Below are positions 1 through 11,330 of a DNA stretch of 64,000 nucleotides, piece after piece; the first letter of the stretch is position 1, and every line of letters begins with the position of its first letter. The DNA comes from Clytia hemisphaerica (taxonomy: Eukaryota; Cnidaria; Hydrozoa; Leptothecata; Clytiidae), in contig CACVBU010000414.1 in assembly GCA_902728285.1 (NCBI GenBank), positions 62,001-126,000 of the forward strand, read 5' to 3'. The translations under genes and the position numbers were made by a program. The notes beneath the pieces are model-generated. The model saw only the letters and a list, made by a program, of their open reading frames with translations, was not told where the DNA came from and did no database searches.

Positions 1-3000
1 TGACCGTCTTGTCCTCGGTTCGCCAAACAGCTCCATTGTTTGGATACAGTACATGGCTTTTCATCTACATGCAGCTGAGGTCGATAAAGCTATCGCTGTT
101 GGCCGAAAAGCCCTCAAGACCATCTCTTTCAGGTACTATGGTCATTATTTTGTTAAAACATTTTCTAAACGATTTCTAAACACTCACACAAAGTTTTCCA
201 GGCAGTTCCAAGAGGTTTATTACACTCCTATTTCAATAACCTGATCAAAATCTTTTAGCCAGATAACATGATAGAATGATTTAGCAAAAAATACTCTCTC
301 GGTAGGATTTTCAAATCGATATATTTCAAGTGGGTAGCTAGGCGGTCCCACCGGATCTGTGACACAGAGGTGCATTTCATTGTGGTAACAACAGTTTAAT
401 CCATTTTAAAAAGTAAAGGTCAATTTTTTGAGTACTTAACATTGGCAATCCAGAAGTTTTCGAGAGTGTTTTATCTACTCTCGGTCATTGTCAGTCGATG
501 TTGATTAAGATCAAAGGTAATAACTGCCTGGGAAAATGCTGTTCTTAACGAAAGTAACATCAAAGGTAATAAATGCCTGGGAAATTGCTGTTCTTAACGG
601 AAGTAACATATTCCGTTATTGAAATGTTAAGAATATCCTGCAAATTTAAAGTTTTATTCTCTGATAGTGATAACACAGCAGTTTACCGTGTTTTACCAAT
701 GGTTTCAGACACTTTTTCACTCGGAAGGATTTTCAAGCCGATCTTTCAAGTGGTTGGGCGGTCCCACCCAATTTATAAGTACTAACATCGGCCATCATTG
801 ATTTCATGAAATTTTTCGAGGGTGTTTCTTCTACTCTCGATCGTCGGTCGATGTAGAAAATGATGAAGGTTAACAAATGCCGACGGGGATGGGAAATCTC
901 TTTATTTTAATGGGTAGAAAATATCTTATTCTATTGTTTATCCCCAAAAGAGTGGTTGTCATTGCACAGTCACGGTTTTATATTTTTTTCAACGTTGTGT
1001 TATAGGGAAGAACAAGAAAAGTTGAATATTTGGGTAGCGCTGTTGAACTTGGAGAATTCATACGGTACCAAAGCTTCCTTGGAAACACTTTTCCAAGAAG
1101 CCGTGAAAGCGAACGAACCGAAGAAAGTTTATGTTAAAATGGTCGAATTGTATGTTAAAAACGATAAGAACGAGGTTTGTTATTCACAATGATAGTTATT
1201 AATATACTCATGTCTCCTCAGAACTGCTCAGCAGAAGAAAAATAACGCTCTAGGTAGATTTTCAATGATTGCACTGCTTTGTATCTATATAAAATGGCGA
1301 GTTGTGTATGGTGCTTTTCCTGTAACGGAAACAGTTAGTTTTCATTTTATTTAGATCCTGACTGACTAAGGACGACGGTAAATCAGTAGTTTCATCGCCC
1401 TTGATTTTGTTGCTTAACACCGGGGGTTTTCAAATTGTCTCATTCATTCCGCCGTCCTCAAAAGGGTTTACAACTTCGCTGCTGGATGAGCTAGATGTCG
1501 TGCTTTGGCTGAAAAGTATGCCGTATCTTGGTAGAAAATCCCCTAAGTCACGTGACATTACAATGGAATTTCAGTGTTAGACCAATCAGAAGCTTCGCGG
1601 GTTTTCGAAAGCAATAGCAACAAGATGTTCAATTTTTTTTGCCCGTGATGTCTTAAAGCACGACATCTAGACCTTCGGGCTTTATAAATCTGTGCTACAG
1701 ATGGAGTCTCTATTAAATTTTTTTTGGTCCGTATTAACCAACCAATCTCATGCCAATCTGCGTTTGCCTGCCGAATATCTATTAACAAAAAAAGCTACCT
1801 AGTGATAACTAATAACTTTCATCATTGAAATTGTAGGAAGCAGAGAAGCTGTATCAAGTGATGTTGAAACGTTTTAAGCAGAGCAAGAAGGTGTGGGTTG
1901 GATATGCATACTTCTTGATGAAGATTGGCAAACACGAGGAAGCTAGAGCTCTCTTGCAGAGGAGTTTGAAATCATTGCAACAAAGAAAACGTAAGTAACT
2001 TTCCTGAATAAATAGACTCCTCTCGCAAGGGATTGAGAATTGTATTCGAGATAGAAGTGTGAATTAAGCCCTTAAAACGGTCAAATGCGAGTCCGATATC
2101 GGAGAACAATCCGGGACGGTGGTAGACAAGATATAGGTTCAAATGTAAATAGAGTTGATGATCAACGTCTTTAGATTGTTTTCACGGAATCCGCTATCTA
2201 GATGAACTGCAAATTAAAACATGACAGGAACGAGGGTCCTGGTGAGGGTTAACAATTTTAAATTATAAACTATTACTGAACTGATCTTCTTATTGAAAAG
2301 AATGTATAATGATCTGATGGTTAGCAATTGTTCGTGAAACTGTTATATTCATTTATGATGTGAAAATGATACCGTCTTAATCTGGATTTTTAAACTGCAC
2401 TACTTCCCATGATAATTATATCAAACGGGATCTAAAGTAGTTGTTATGGATATACGAAAACAATATTTGGGACAAGATGGAGTTTTTACAAGCTTTTAAA
2501 TGATTTGGTTGGGCGTTAACCAGTAATAAAACAATTTTGTTACTTTTTCTAAAGAACACGTCATTTTCATTGCTTCAAATGACCAATTATTAAGGTATCT
2601 TATAAAAACTCCATCTCATTTACAATATTTGAAGGGAGCCATTATGTTTTCCTTTTTCGGAACTTCCTCCTTAACATCCGTGGTTCGTGACCGATCATCT
2701 TATGCTTTTTTGTAAAGTAACTGTAAAATTAACTTTCCAATATTGGGACTCTTTGACAATCTAAACGTTAAAAGAATTGTTAAAAATAAGAACTTTATTT
2801 CAATAATAATTTTAGCAAAGTGATCAAACGATTAGAAATTTTCACTTTGGCTTTTCGAATTCGAATCTTTCAAAAACTATAAGTCACTGTCGAAGAATAA
2901 ACCTGCTATCTCTCTGTAATTCGAACAAAGTTGATTTTCCCATGTTCGAATTAGGAGTGAGAGTCAATCCATGTTACAACAAGCAACGGTCTGCTAAGTG

Positions 3001-6000
3001 CAAGACAACGCCCTTTAAAGAATAGTTTACCTAATCAATTTACTAGCCCTGCGAAGAACAACAGCATCTTTAAGTCTTTTTACGTCATTTTCCCTATTCT
3101 AGACGTTGCTACCATTTTGAAATTCGCCATTATGGAATTCAAGCTCGGTGAAGCACAGCGTGGTGGAACTATATTTGAAAGTTTACTGAAGAACTATCCA
3201 AAGAAGACAGACATCTGGTCAATCTATATCGATATGTGGATTCGTGAACAGGACTTTGAGCAAGTCAGGTAAGACCCTAATTTAGACGTCCTACCTTCTT
3301 TCGGTGTGAGACGGAAAGTTGACTGTTTTAAAGATTGTTTTTCAAGTACGATTTAACGAAGTCATTGCGTATTACAGGCAACTTTTTACAAATTTTCGCA
3401 AGGGAAGGAAAGGTAGAAAGACGGCTTTCTTAACCTGAGCTAATGTACTGGCTTTACAGTCTTCCATTTTTATGCAATGCTATAAATATCCAAATTAGTA
3501 ATTAGTGTCATTAACCGTTAACCTTGATTGATTGACAGTGATTGACCTAGTTGATTTTTCACTCGGAAAAAAACGAGAAAAAAAAATTGAAACCAATTAT
3601 TTTCTTAAACGAAAATCGCATTTATTTCAAACAATTGTGCGATATTCAAGTAAAACAAAGACAGATGCATTAGCCTTTTAAGGAAATAGTACAATTTTGT
3701 CATTTTGATCCAGGTTTTCTGACCTTGCGTGGGAGTTCTTGTACGTAAAAATGTTAACTTTTTCAAACGCTAAATTAAACCATTTAAACCAAATTTTTTT
3801 TCCCTCCAACGGATTCTTTGTACCTGAGGAAATTGGGATCATTGACTTTGCACGTTCAGTATGACATCTTTCTCTGCATTTTCGTCAAAGTTTTTCACGC
3901 ATAAACATCAGGCTAAAATGACTAAGCATTACCGACTGCGTCAATAGATACATAGTTTGATGCAAGGTTTTGATGCTTTTTTTCTTCGATCCTTTTCATC
4001 GCCAAGAAAAAAAATTTGGTAGATGGAATATGAAAATCAAATCAAAAATATATCTTTCTAATAAGAAACGAACTTTTTGATACCTCCATGAAACGTGACG
4101 AGTTTTTATGTTATACGTACCTTTCATAGTAAACTAGACAAATGTTTAAAGCCCTTTTCAATTACTTTAATATTTTTTTCTAATTGGTAATATTCTACTC
4201 CTGAATAAATTTTTGACAAGCACAAAACCGCTATTTATATCAAGTTCTATCAAAAGTTGCAGCCCTTTTTTTGTCTTTGCTGCAGATTATATTGAGACAA
4301 CAATTTTTTATTTTAATGAAACCAACAATGGATTGATGTTATTAATTTTCGAGAATATATTTTGATATCTAGTATCATCTTCAGCTCTAAGAATAAAAGC
4401 AAAGTCAAAATTAAAAAGTAAAACTGAGTAAAACATTCATTCGATTTCTACACATTCGACAAACACTCTATACCATACATACACTAACTACAAGATGCTT
4501 TTTGAATTCAAATTTTAGAAAGACTACAGGGAAAAAATTAATAATCGGAAAATAGAAAGGCCATAAAATTCAAGTAAAAAGATCGGTACAATCTATTATA
4601 ATTCAAATGTCAAAGTCCTACTCTTATACTCATCTTTTGTATTCAAACTCGGTTTAATGTTCTTAATATGCAATGCTTGAAGGGTCATTAATTGACTTTC
4701 AGATTTGGAAGTTTGAGCGATGATTTATATCTTTTGTGATGTCACCACACTTTTGATGTGACCTGTTACCGGACCAGATCTGCGGTGTCCTTTAACCCTT
4801 TAAGTGCTAATGTCGTATATATCAGGCATGGGCTATGTAGTAGGGCGAAGCCTAGTTTGAGTTAGAAATCGTCATTTTTGGTCTAACTCGTAGGAATCGG
4901 ATTGGGCTTCATTGCCAAGCAAAGAAAAATCAAAAGTGAGTCTTTTCAGCGAGATTTTAAGCTAAAAAGTCAAAAAAAAGGCAAAAATTTGACAAAAATC
5001 CACTTTTTTAAGATTTTGACCATTTTTTGACCGTTTTTGGTCAACGAGTGACTCAAGAACCTCCAAATTTGGCCTTGATTAACTTGATTCTGTCCTCCAG
5101 CGAATTAGTTTGAAGATTAACCACTCGGCACCTTTCTATCATTCAGTTAGGGCCGCGACAGGAGACTCTAAGCTATTCAACGGGCTATAAACGAGCTTCT
5201 AACTCCTTCTAGATCCGGAGATATAAGCCTTTAAAGTTTGAACTAGCGATTTTCTTTAAAAAACTTAGAAAAAAATGACCGTGGCACTTAAAGGGATAAT
5301 ACGGGTTGTCAAATGTCGGACCGTTTGTCCAACATAACACGCATCACTTATGAACTTTTCCACGGGTGCTCTTTCTTAAATTAATTTTAACATCCAATTT
5401 TTTTGGTGGTTCTGCATTAAGTTTCGCACCCTGATGTTAGAACTGACACTTTAAATCTAATTCGTTCAGAATTTGGAATTTTGTCAGTAAGCCATGAGAA
5501 AAAACAGACTTCGTTGCAATGCCAAGTGATACATACAACCGTACATTGTGTTTATTTTTAGTCCGTAAGGATATCCTATTCAACCAAATTATTGCTATGA
5601 CAATATCACCTTTGCTTTACCTTTGCTTTGGTCCACTATCTCATCTCCCTTTACCTGTATATAATGTAATGCCTCGTCATTCAGACACCTATTATTTCTA
5701 ACCAATCAGAGGGCTCCATTCTTCTTCATCGTCAATAAAAGATATCGTTATAAAGCAGCTTGTACCATTTCCTGTTGTTTCCATGTTGTAGGATGTTTTT
5801 CTTCCTGTTTCTGTGACTCGTTCCCAAACCCCTGTCTTCTATTATTTAAAAACAGGTAACAGAACAATATTTCGGCCTACTGTTTGTGTACCAAATTAGC
5901 ACCGGCATGCATTGTCTCAAAAGTTATATCACTTTAAATGATGAGTCATATTTCATTTTTGTTTTGCATTCTGAACAATTTATTGAAGACCATTAATCAA

Positions 6001-6961
6001 GATATTTTGATTCCCTGGTATTCGGTTGTATTTATATTTATGATGAGGTCCCGCAAATTCAAATCTCATTATCATCTTTGATCCGTCTACCAAAACTTAT
6101 TATTTCTCTAATACCCATCATAACATTTGGTAGATTTTACTTATTTTACTTTATTTATCGGGAATACCTTATTGATAGAAATTTCGTCGGCAAAAGATTT
6201 CGTCACTTGCTATTTCGTCACTTTCTACCGACGAACAGTTCTTTGTCATAAGTAGCACATAAACCCAAAATTCATCGTTAAAGTTTTCATTTTTAAATGA
6301 AAAATTATAAGAGTAAGAATCAATCATTAGGTGAAAAGTATTCTTCGGTAAACCACTGGATTTTTCGTTCCTTTTTTCCAACGAATTGTTTACCGATAAG
6401 GTACAAGGTTGTCATTCCATGGTATTCGTGAAACAAACGTGTCTGTCCCTTTTTTTGGACCTACCTTAAAGGGGCTCCTATTAATTAACCTGCGTCCGTC
6501 CGTCCGTCTGTTATTAGGTTTTCTCGGGATTGGCTCATTAGTTCTTTCTGTTTTTTGTTTTTTTGCACAGTGATGCAAAATTATAATGCCCAAAATGTGA
6601 CGGAGCCCGATTTTCGAAAAAGAATTTGGGGGGGTGAATTTCAGCCAAAAAACGGCTGAAATAGGGTTTTTGTTGAAAAACGGAATCATTATTTTTATAA
6701 CCAGGTTGGTCCATAAAAGTATCGCTTGTTTAACTTTGCCTCTACACCCAAACAATAACTAAATGTGTTTTTCTTCATCTTCACAGGAACATCTTTGAAC
6801 GAGTTATCACGTTGAGCCTTTCTACGAAGAAGATGAAATTTCTTTTCAAGAGATATGTTGCTTTCGAAGAACAACACGGCGATAAAACTTCTGTCGAAAA
6901 AGTCCGACAAAAAGCAGCCGAATATATTGACCGACATCTTTTTGACGACGCTGAAGAATAA
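1..6961 (+). CDS. PDCD11: RRP5/PDCD11 C-terminal part (five exons, 5' end outside window)
   Basis: Exons: 1-132, 1006-1174, 1837-1990, 3103-3268 and 6787-6961 (stop TAA 6959-6961). All borders are AG/GT and all phases close, giving 264 residues. The protein is the HAT (half-a-TPR) repeat region that ends RRP5/PDCD11. Recognisable stretches include [35 protein letters not shown] and a final [13 protein letters not shown]. Known role of the family: a nucleolar factor needed for processing of pre-18S rRNA and for 60S maturation, with N-terminal S1 domains (not in this window) and a C-terminal HAT superhelix that docks on the pre-ribosome. The gene enters from the left edge, so its start and S1 domains are missing. 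The last intron (3269-6786) carries two transposon relics. No frame break is seen. Identification is by recalled family sequence, not by a search. Confidence 0.93.
290..880 (+). repeat. Diverged tandem duplication inside the first RRP5 intron
   Basis: The stretch from 293 (TCGGTAGGATTTTCAA, then GGCGGTCCCACC) recurs from 718 (TCGGAAGGATTTTCAA, then GGCGGTCCCACC). The downstream pieces also recur, such as CTACTCTCGGTC versus CTACTCTCGATC. Between them a unit of about 50 bp containing TGCCTGGGAAA is itself doubled (519-608). Nothing else is seen in this intron. Confidence 0.65.
1487..1674. repeat. Inverted repeat in RRP5 intron 2
   Basis: The arm GAGCTAGATGTCGTGCTTTGG-like sequence at 1487-1507 is answered by CTTAAAGCACGACATCTAGA at 1652-1671. 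The pair forms a hairpin of about 20 bp with a loop of about 145 bp, which looks like a small foldback relic. Confidence 0.5.
4792..5299. mobile_element. TTAA-type (piggyBac-like) non-autonomous element in the last RRP5 intron
   Basis: Perfect 12-bp terminal inverted repeats, CCCTTTAAGTGC at 4796-4807 and GCACTTAAAGGG at 5284-5295, bound a 500-bp interior with no coding potential. The left flank is TTAA and the right flank is ATAA, a plausible mutated TTAA target duplication as made by piggyBac transposases. Just inside the left end is CGTATATATC, a motif also found inside the 19440 element. Other intron sequence between 3269 and 6786 shows no feature I recognise apart from this element and the one at 6457. 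Confidence 0.65.
6457..6733 (+). mobile_element. GGACCTACC-family element, short copy
   Basis: GGACCTACC at 6457-6465 starts a stretch with the family's internal marks: a CCGTCCGTCCGTCTGTTA-like tetranucleotide run, then TTGGCTCATTAGTT and TGTGACGGAGCCCGATTTTCG. It ends at GGTTGGTCC (6704-6712) followed by ATAAAAGTATCGCTTGTTT. No protein is encoded; the minus-strand open frames here are by-products of the repeat. It lies about 55 bp upstream of the final RRP5 exon. Confidence 0.7.
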
Positions 6962-7075
6962 ATAAAAGCTATTCGTTATACCCAAAAACTTTGATGACTA
7001 ATGCTAGTTGGACCTTGACACGATATCTCATTGGTTGAAAGTCCTCTTTCCACCGATTTGTTCTCTCATAATAAA
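6957..7075 (+). promoter_or_regulatory. Polyadenylation signals of the RRP5 gene
   Basis: AATAAA occurs at 6957-6962, overlapping the stop codon, again at 6961-6966, and a third time at 7070-7075. Any of them could set the 3' end of the RRP5 transcript. A signal overlapping the stop would give a very short 3' UTR. Confidence 0.5.
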
Positions 7076-9111
7076 GACCAGCATTATCTAAAGAAAAGTG
7101 AAAATCGACTGAATATTATCTTATTTGCTCCAAAGTACATATTGGATATTTTTATCGCATTTATATTTTATATCTTTTAAAACTTACAGATACATATTTT
7201 GTTGCCGATATTTTTTAACCTTTTTTGATATATGAATTTAGTAGAGATAAAAGTGAGGGTGGAAAATGATTTTTAAACTGCGTTATCATTATGCATTATC
7301 ATCACTATTCAGGGCGATGAACGTTCATGATCTTTATGGGAACGGGTATTATGCGGTCATGACTTCAATATCAAAATGCTATTTCATATTTATCAGCATG
7401 CGTTTTCCTACAGTAGTAATTTCCTTAACAGTAATGGAGTAATGGAAATTACTAAGACGAGTCACTAAGAGCGTTAGCCACTTTTTTCTATGCCTAAGAT
7501 TTAGGGATTTCAAGTCCGCCCCCTTCTTGATATGAGTAGATTTACAAGTGTGTAGATAAAAGCCCCCCTCCCCTCTGTTTAGACGTGATTGGACTTTTTC
7601 GGTTGATTGAATGTAAGAAAAGACGTTGCGTGAAAGTTGAGAAAAACTTGCGTGGAAACGTGAATTTCGAAAAAATGCGTGAGTGCGTGAAATTTCGATC
7701 TGCTTTGGGCCTAAAGGGGTCTAAAGCTTGGTTGACTGAAATTCGCTAAAACTTGTTTCAGCTACTTAAAATGGTCACTGAAATGTTCACTGGAAAAAAT
7801 TGCCGTTAGTACAATTGTTTTTTGAAATCAATCTCATGAAGGTTTGAGCTCAAATTATTCAAAATATTGAATCGATAACTTCATCGTTACGGATAAAATA
7901 CAATATTACATAAACAGATAAACCGATGAAAATGTTTCTGTGACGATGAGCTTTATTTTGTCCATGCTTATTTTCTTTTATTTCCAGGAAGAAAAACTAA
8001 CTAAAAAGACTGATTTACTAAGAATTACAAAGTTTATGGAACTAATGAAGTTGGTGTATGGTGTATCAACAAAAGTGGTTTCTATTTGGAAATCTCAAGC
8101 AGGTCAGCCAACTGAACGTGTATGCGTTAGACAAACAAAAGATGACAGCTATATGTGAGGTGAATCTAAACAAAGTTTATGAGTAACATTGTGACACTGC
8201 TACAAACCTTGCTTGCTCAAACATTTGGAAAGTCTTATTCTAGGTCATTTTCAATTCAGGAATTTCCCGAATAACCTGCTTTATATAAATGGATCGTTTT
8301 TCCTAAATTTTTGTTATTTCCTGTTGATGTCGCCTCCTTAATTTTCAGATATATTGTGGCTCGACTATGGATGCACACCCAACCATTAGCAAGAATCTAA
8401 AGCCCAGCTGGAGAAGGTACGGTTTGAGTTTATTTTGAAGTAACCTACTTTTTTTCAATCTCGCAACATGGATTGCTTTTTATGCTTATACATTTTTGAC
8501 CTGTTCTACAAGTCAACTTTTTGTTGACGCTTTTTATCTCTGAAAACTTGTTGTCGCCATTATCAATTTGATATTGGGCCCATTTCCCTGTTTACATTTC
8601 GATACTTCATTAGCCTGTGCTGTTATGACGTCATCTAATCTTGCGAAGAATTTTGATGTGGAAGTGTCTTATTCTATTGTTTGATGAGTTATACTATTGT
8701 GACTTTTCTGAGCTTATTGAATTTGAGACTGGTGATGAGTTTGACACGTAAAATTGTTTTTTGTTGCGCATCATTTTTTGACGGAGTCTAGAGTCTAGAA
8801 AAATTGTTGTTCCATGTGAGCGATTGCCCCTGAATTTTTACGATGGAATGCAAATCATCATTTGAATCTCAACTGAAGTGGTTTTTCTAATTTAATCATC
8901 TCAATACAATTACAATATTCCCCCATCCTCATCCTTTTGTTTTGGATACTCAGATACCAGCACCGAGAACAAATCTCCCATGCAAACGACAAGTCTTCTT
9001 ACAAACTAAACTGACATTACCTTTGAGCTCGGACATGTGTCTATTGCTTGGGAGTATCATCAGAACTTTAAAAGTGAAATCCAAAATGATATTCGTAAAA
9101 ATTATTCTTTT
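7076..9111. other. Intergenic stretch with exon-like fragments, function unknown
   Basis: Three fragments are bounded like exons on the plus strand: 7988-8157 (after a CAG, followed by GTGAAT), 8349-8417 (TTTTCAG before, GTACGG after, containing an ATG and MDAHPTISKNLKPSW) and one from 8952 (after CTCAG). None matches a family I know and the joined frames are short (about 36 residues). They could be a non-coding transcript, 5' untranslated exons of a downstream gene, or chance. Near 7618-7690 there is a short array of GCGTGAA-like words, also seen at 20478. Confidence 0.25.
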
Positions 9112-9170
9112 GTACAGTGTGTCCCAAAAAAAAGCGGACAAATTTTTATACAAAGTAAAACGTTCATAAG
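9112..9170 (+). mobile_element. Single end of a Tc1/mariner-like element
   Basis: TACAGTGTGTCCCAAAA followed by AAAAGCGGAC and an AAGTAAAAC tail matches both ends of the element at 21890-22115. TA followed by CAGTGTGTCCC resembles Tc1/mariner termini. No opposite end was found nearby, so this is a solo end or a truncated copy. Confidence 0.5.
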
Positions 9171-9867
9171 TTTCCAACTGTACATTCTTTGAAATCTGAC
9201 TGTACTTTAACCTTATCCAACTTTCGCGAGAAAACCTGCCATGTCTATTGGGTCATGAAAATCCACCCTTGAAATCACCAGATTTGGAAAAGTGTGCCGA
9301 ATGAAAACAAAGAAAGTGCTAGTTTCAATCAGTCACTTTAAATTCAGTCCAAATCTTAATGCTTTTCTTTCTTGGCGAAAGGTTTAAGATTCTACTTTAG
9401 AACTAAATGTTAATTTATAACCACTATGGTAGAATGCTTGAGCAGCAAGGTTGTAAAGTTTGTAAAGTTTTTGAATCAATATGGTTCACTTTATGGTATA
9501 TTTAACGGTAAAGCTGCATATCAATTTCACCGAGGACTACAGTTTTAATGGTCATTTGTTTCTTCGCTCGTCGGCGAAATATTATGGTCAAATTATGGTC
9601 AAAATCTCGAAAAAAAATTGTCGTAAAATTTGAAGTTTAATGCTTTTCTGAACTGTATGTATGACGAATCTTTAGAACAAATCAAGAAACGATTTAACCT
9701 CGATTATCAAAAATGATCAAGAAAAAAAGAAATGAAAAAAATTGGTGTAAAAAATCTGCCAGAATGTAAATTCATCCTACTAGTATCCTCTCTTTTAGTC
9801 CCAGTTCTTTAAAAAGTTCAATGAATTTTTTTCACATTCTGTGAATGACTTCTCGATCAAACGATCC

Positions 9868-10250
9868 TAAGGCGAGACCAATTTGATTAGTTGTTTTACG
9901 GGCCCGACCGACCTCGAAATTCCAAAAATCGAAATGAAAATACAATTGATTTTGGTTGTACTTTTTTATTTTCATTGCTTTACAGAATGCCAAATTGTCA
10001 AAATTTCGGTAGTTTTTCAAAGGTTTTGAAAATTTAATGTTCAATTTTTCATTTCATCCATAAATTCGAGCTTTTTGTGTCTTTTTTTTCTATTTCGCAT
10101 TTTTGTCAAGATGTAGTAATTTTTGTTGCCTTTTTAGAAGATTTTATAGATAAAATTCTACTTTTATTTTTAATTTTTTCACCGAACGAACGACCCTCTT
10201 TTTGGGTAGCTTGGCCCGTAAAACAACAAATTAAATCGGCCTTGATGCAA
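9868..10250. repeat. Long imperfect inverted repeat (foldback)
   Basis: CCAATTTGATTAGTTGTTTT followed by ACGGGCC near 9878-9905 is matched in reverse by GGCCCGTAAAACAACAAATT near 10212-10231. The interior is AT-rich and also partly self-complementary. No termini or target duplication could be fixed. Confidence 0.5.
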
Positions 10251-10824
10251 AAAAATTCAAAATTTAGTCTTCATACGTATTTTGCTTATTCTTCACTTCG
10301 TAAATTCTTTTATATGAATCGAATAAATAATATAATAAATAAATTCAATATTTACATTTTGCGATATTATTTTACAAGTTGTTTTTTAATTTAAATTTTT
10401 GTAGTGCTAAATCCTAAAATTTTAGGGATTGTTGTTCGAATATTTAACAACCGTGAAATACTTTTGGAAAAGTACGATTCGTTCTTTATATATGGTTGAA
10501 GATTGATCGTTTCCATACAAGTCAGCAAGGGAATCAATATAATATGTGAATCACTCAGATTAGCGTGACAGAGCGGCATAAACATTTAGTCCTTGTTTGG
10601 ACTCATGAGCATTGCATACTGTGTATTTCAAGCTGGTCTTCCCATTTTTCATGAGCAATCTGTAATCGAATACCAACGACTAATTCACCATAATGCAGTA
10701 TAATGCGGAAAACTGGAAACGGCATTGATTCGGTTTATACAACGGTGTAATCACGAGCCCGCATGATTAAGTTTTAGGCAAGGATTATATCACTTAGCCA
10801 GATATGTACTCAGATTTACCATTC

Positions 10825-11330
10825 TTATATCCCCGGTCCACCACCATTAGAAGTCAACACGCATTCCCATCCACCACCAAAAATGTTATGTCTGCATTCG
10901 AACGTGGCGTGGCAAGTTGAATCAGCATTTGCAAGGTTTTGACATTCTTGGGTAGTTTGTGATGGGCAGTATGTCACATATTGACAGGGTGTGTTACGCC
11001 GACTTCGTTTGTTCATAACAGCTCTCTTTAAAAGAAAATAATGTAAAAAATGATTAGATTCCATGACTTAAAACGATAAATAACTTCTTCGGGGTAAGAG
11101 TTTCTATGATATTTTCACCCCATACACACCTTATATATAACTGTCATATTGTTAAAGTTCAAAAGTTCAATGATAAACTCTCTATAATTAGCATGTGGTT
11201 TTAAATGAAGACAGGCAGCAGTTTCCAATTAAAAAAAGTGGAGTTGATATAAAATTCTCACCTGCTCGCTTGGGTGTACCAACAGCACAATCAAAAGCAA
11301 AGTAGGTATAATTAACGTAAAAGCTCTCAT
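10825..11330 (-). CDS. Secreted six-cysteine peptide precursor (two exons)
   Basis: Exon 1 is 11330-11262 and exon 2 is 11025-10825 with stop. The join is phase 0, with donor CAG|GTGAG and acceptor TTTAAAG. The product has 89 residues. Residues 1-23 (MRAFTLIIPTLLLIVLLVHP, then SEQ) form a clear signal peptide. A basic stretch, NKRSRR, follows at residues 28-33 and looks like a furin or dibasic processing site. The predicted mature part of about 56 residues has six cysteines spaced C-x5-C-x7-C-x9-C-x5-C-x10-C, consistent with three disulfides, and a Gly-rich tail GGGPGI. I do not recognise the family. It could be an antimicrobial, toxin-like, hormone-like or structural secreted peptide; the sequence alone does not decide. 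The exon-intron structure with a signal peptide alone on exon 1 is common for such genes. No polyadenylation signal was found close to the stop. Confidence 0.72.

Noticed and set aside
6390-6985. Minus-strand open frames of 121 and 96 codons
   Set aside because: They are antisense to a GGACCTACC element and to the last RRP5 exon. Similar frames recur in every copy of the repeat (15265, 17096, 60239, 60444, 61287).
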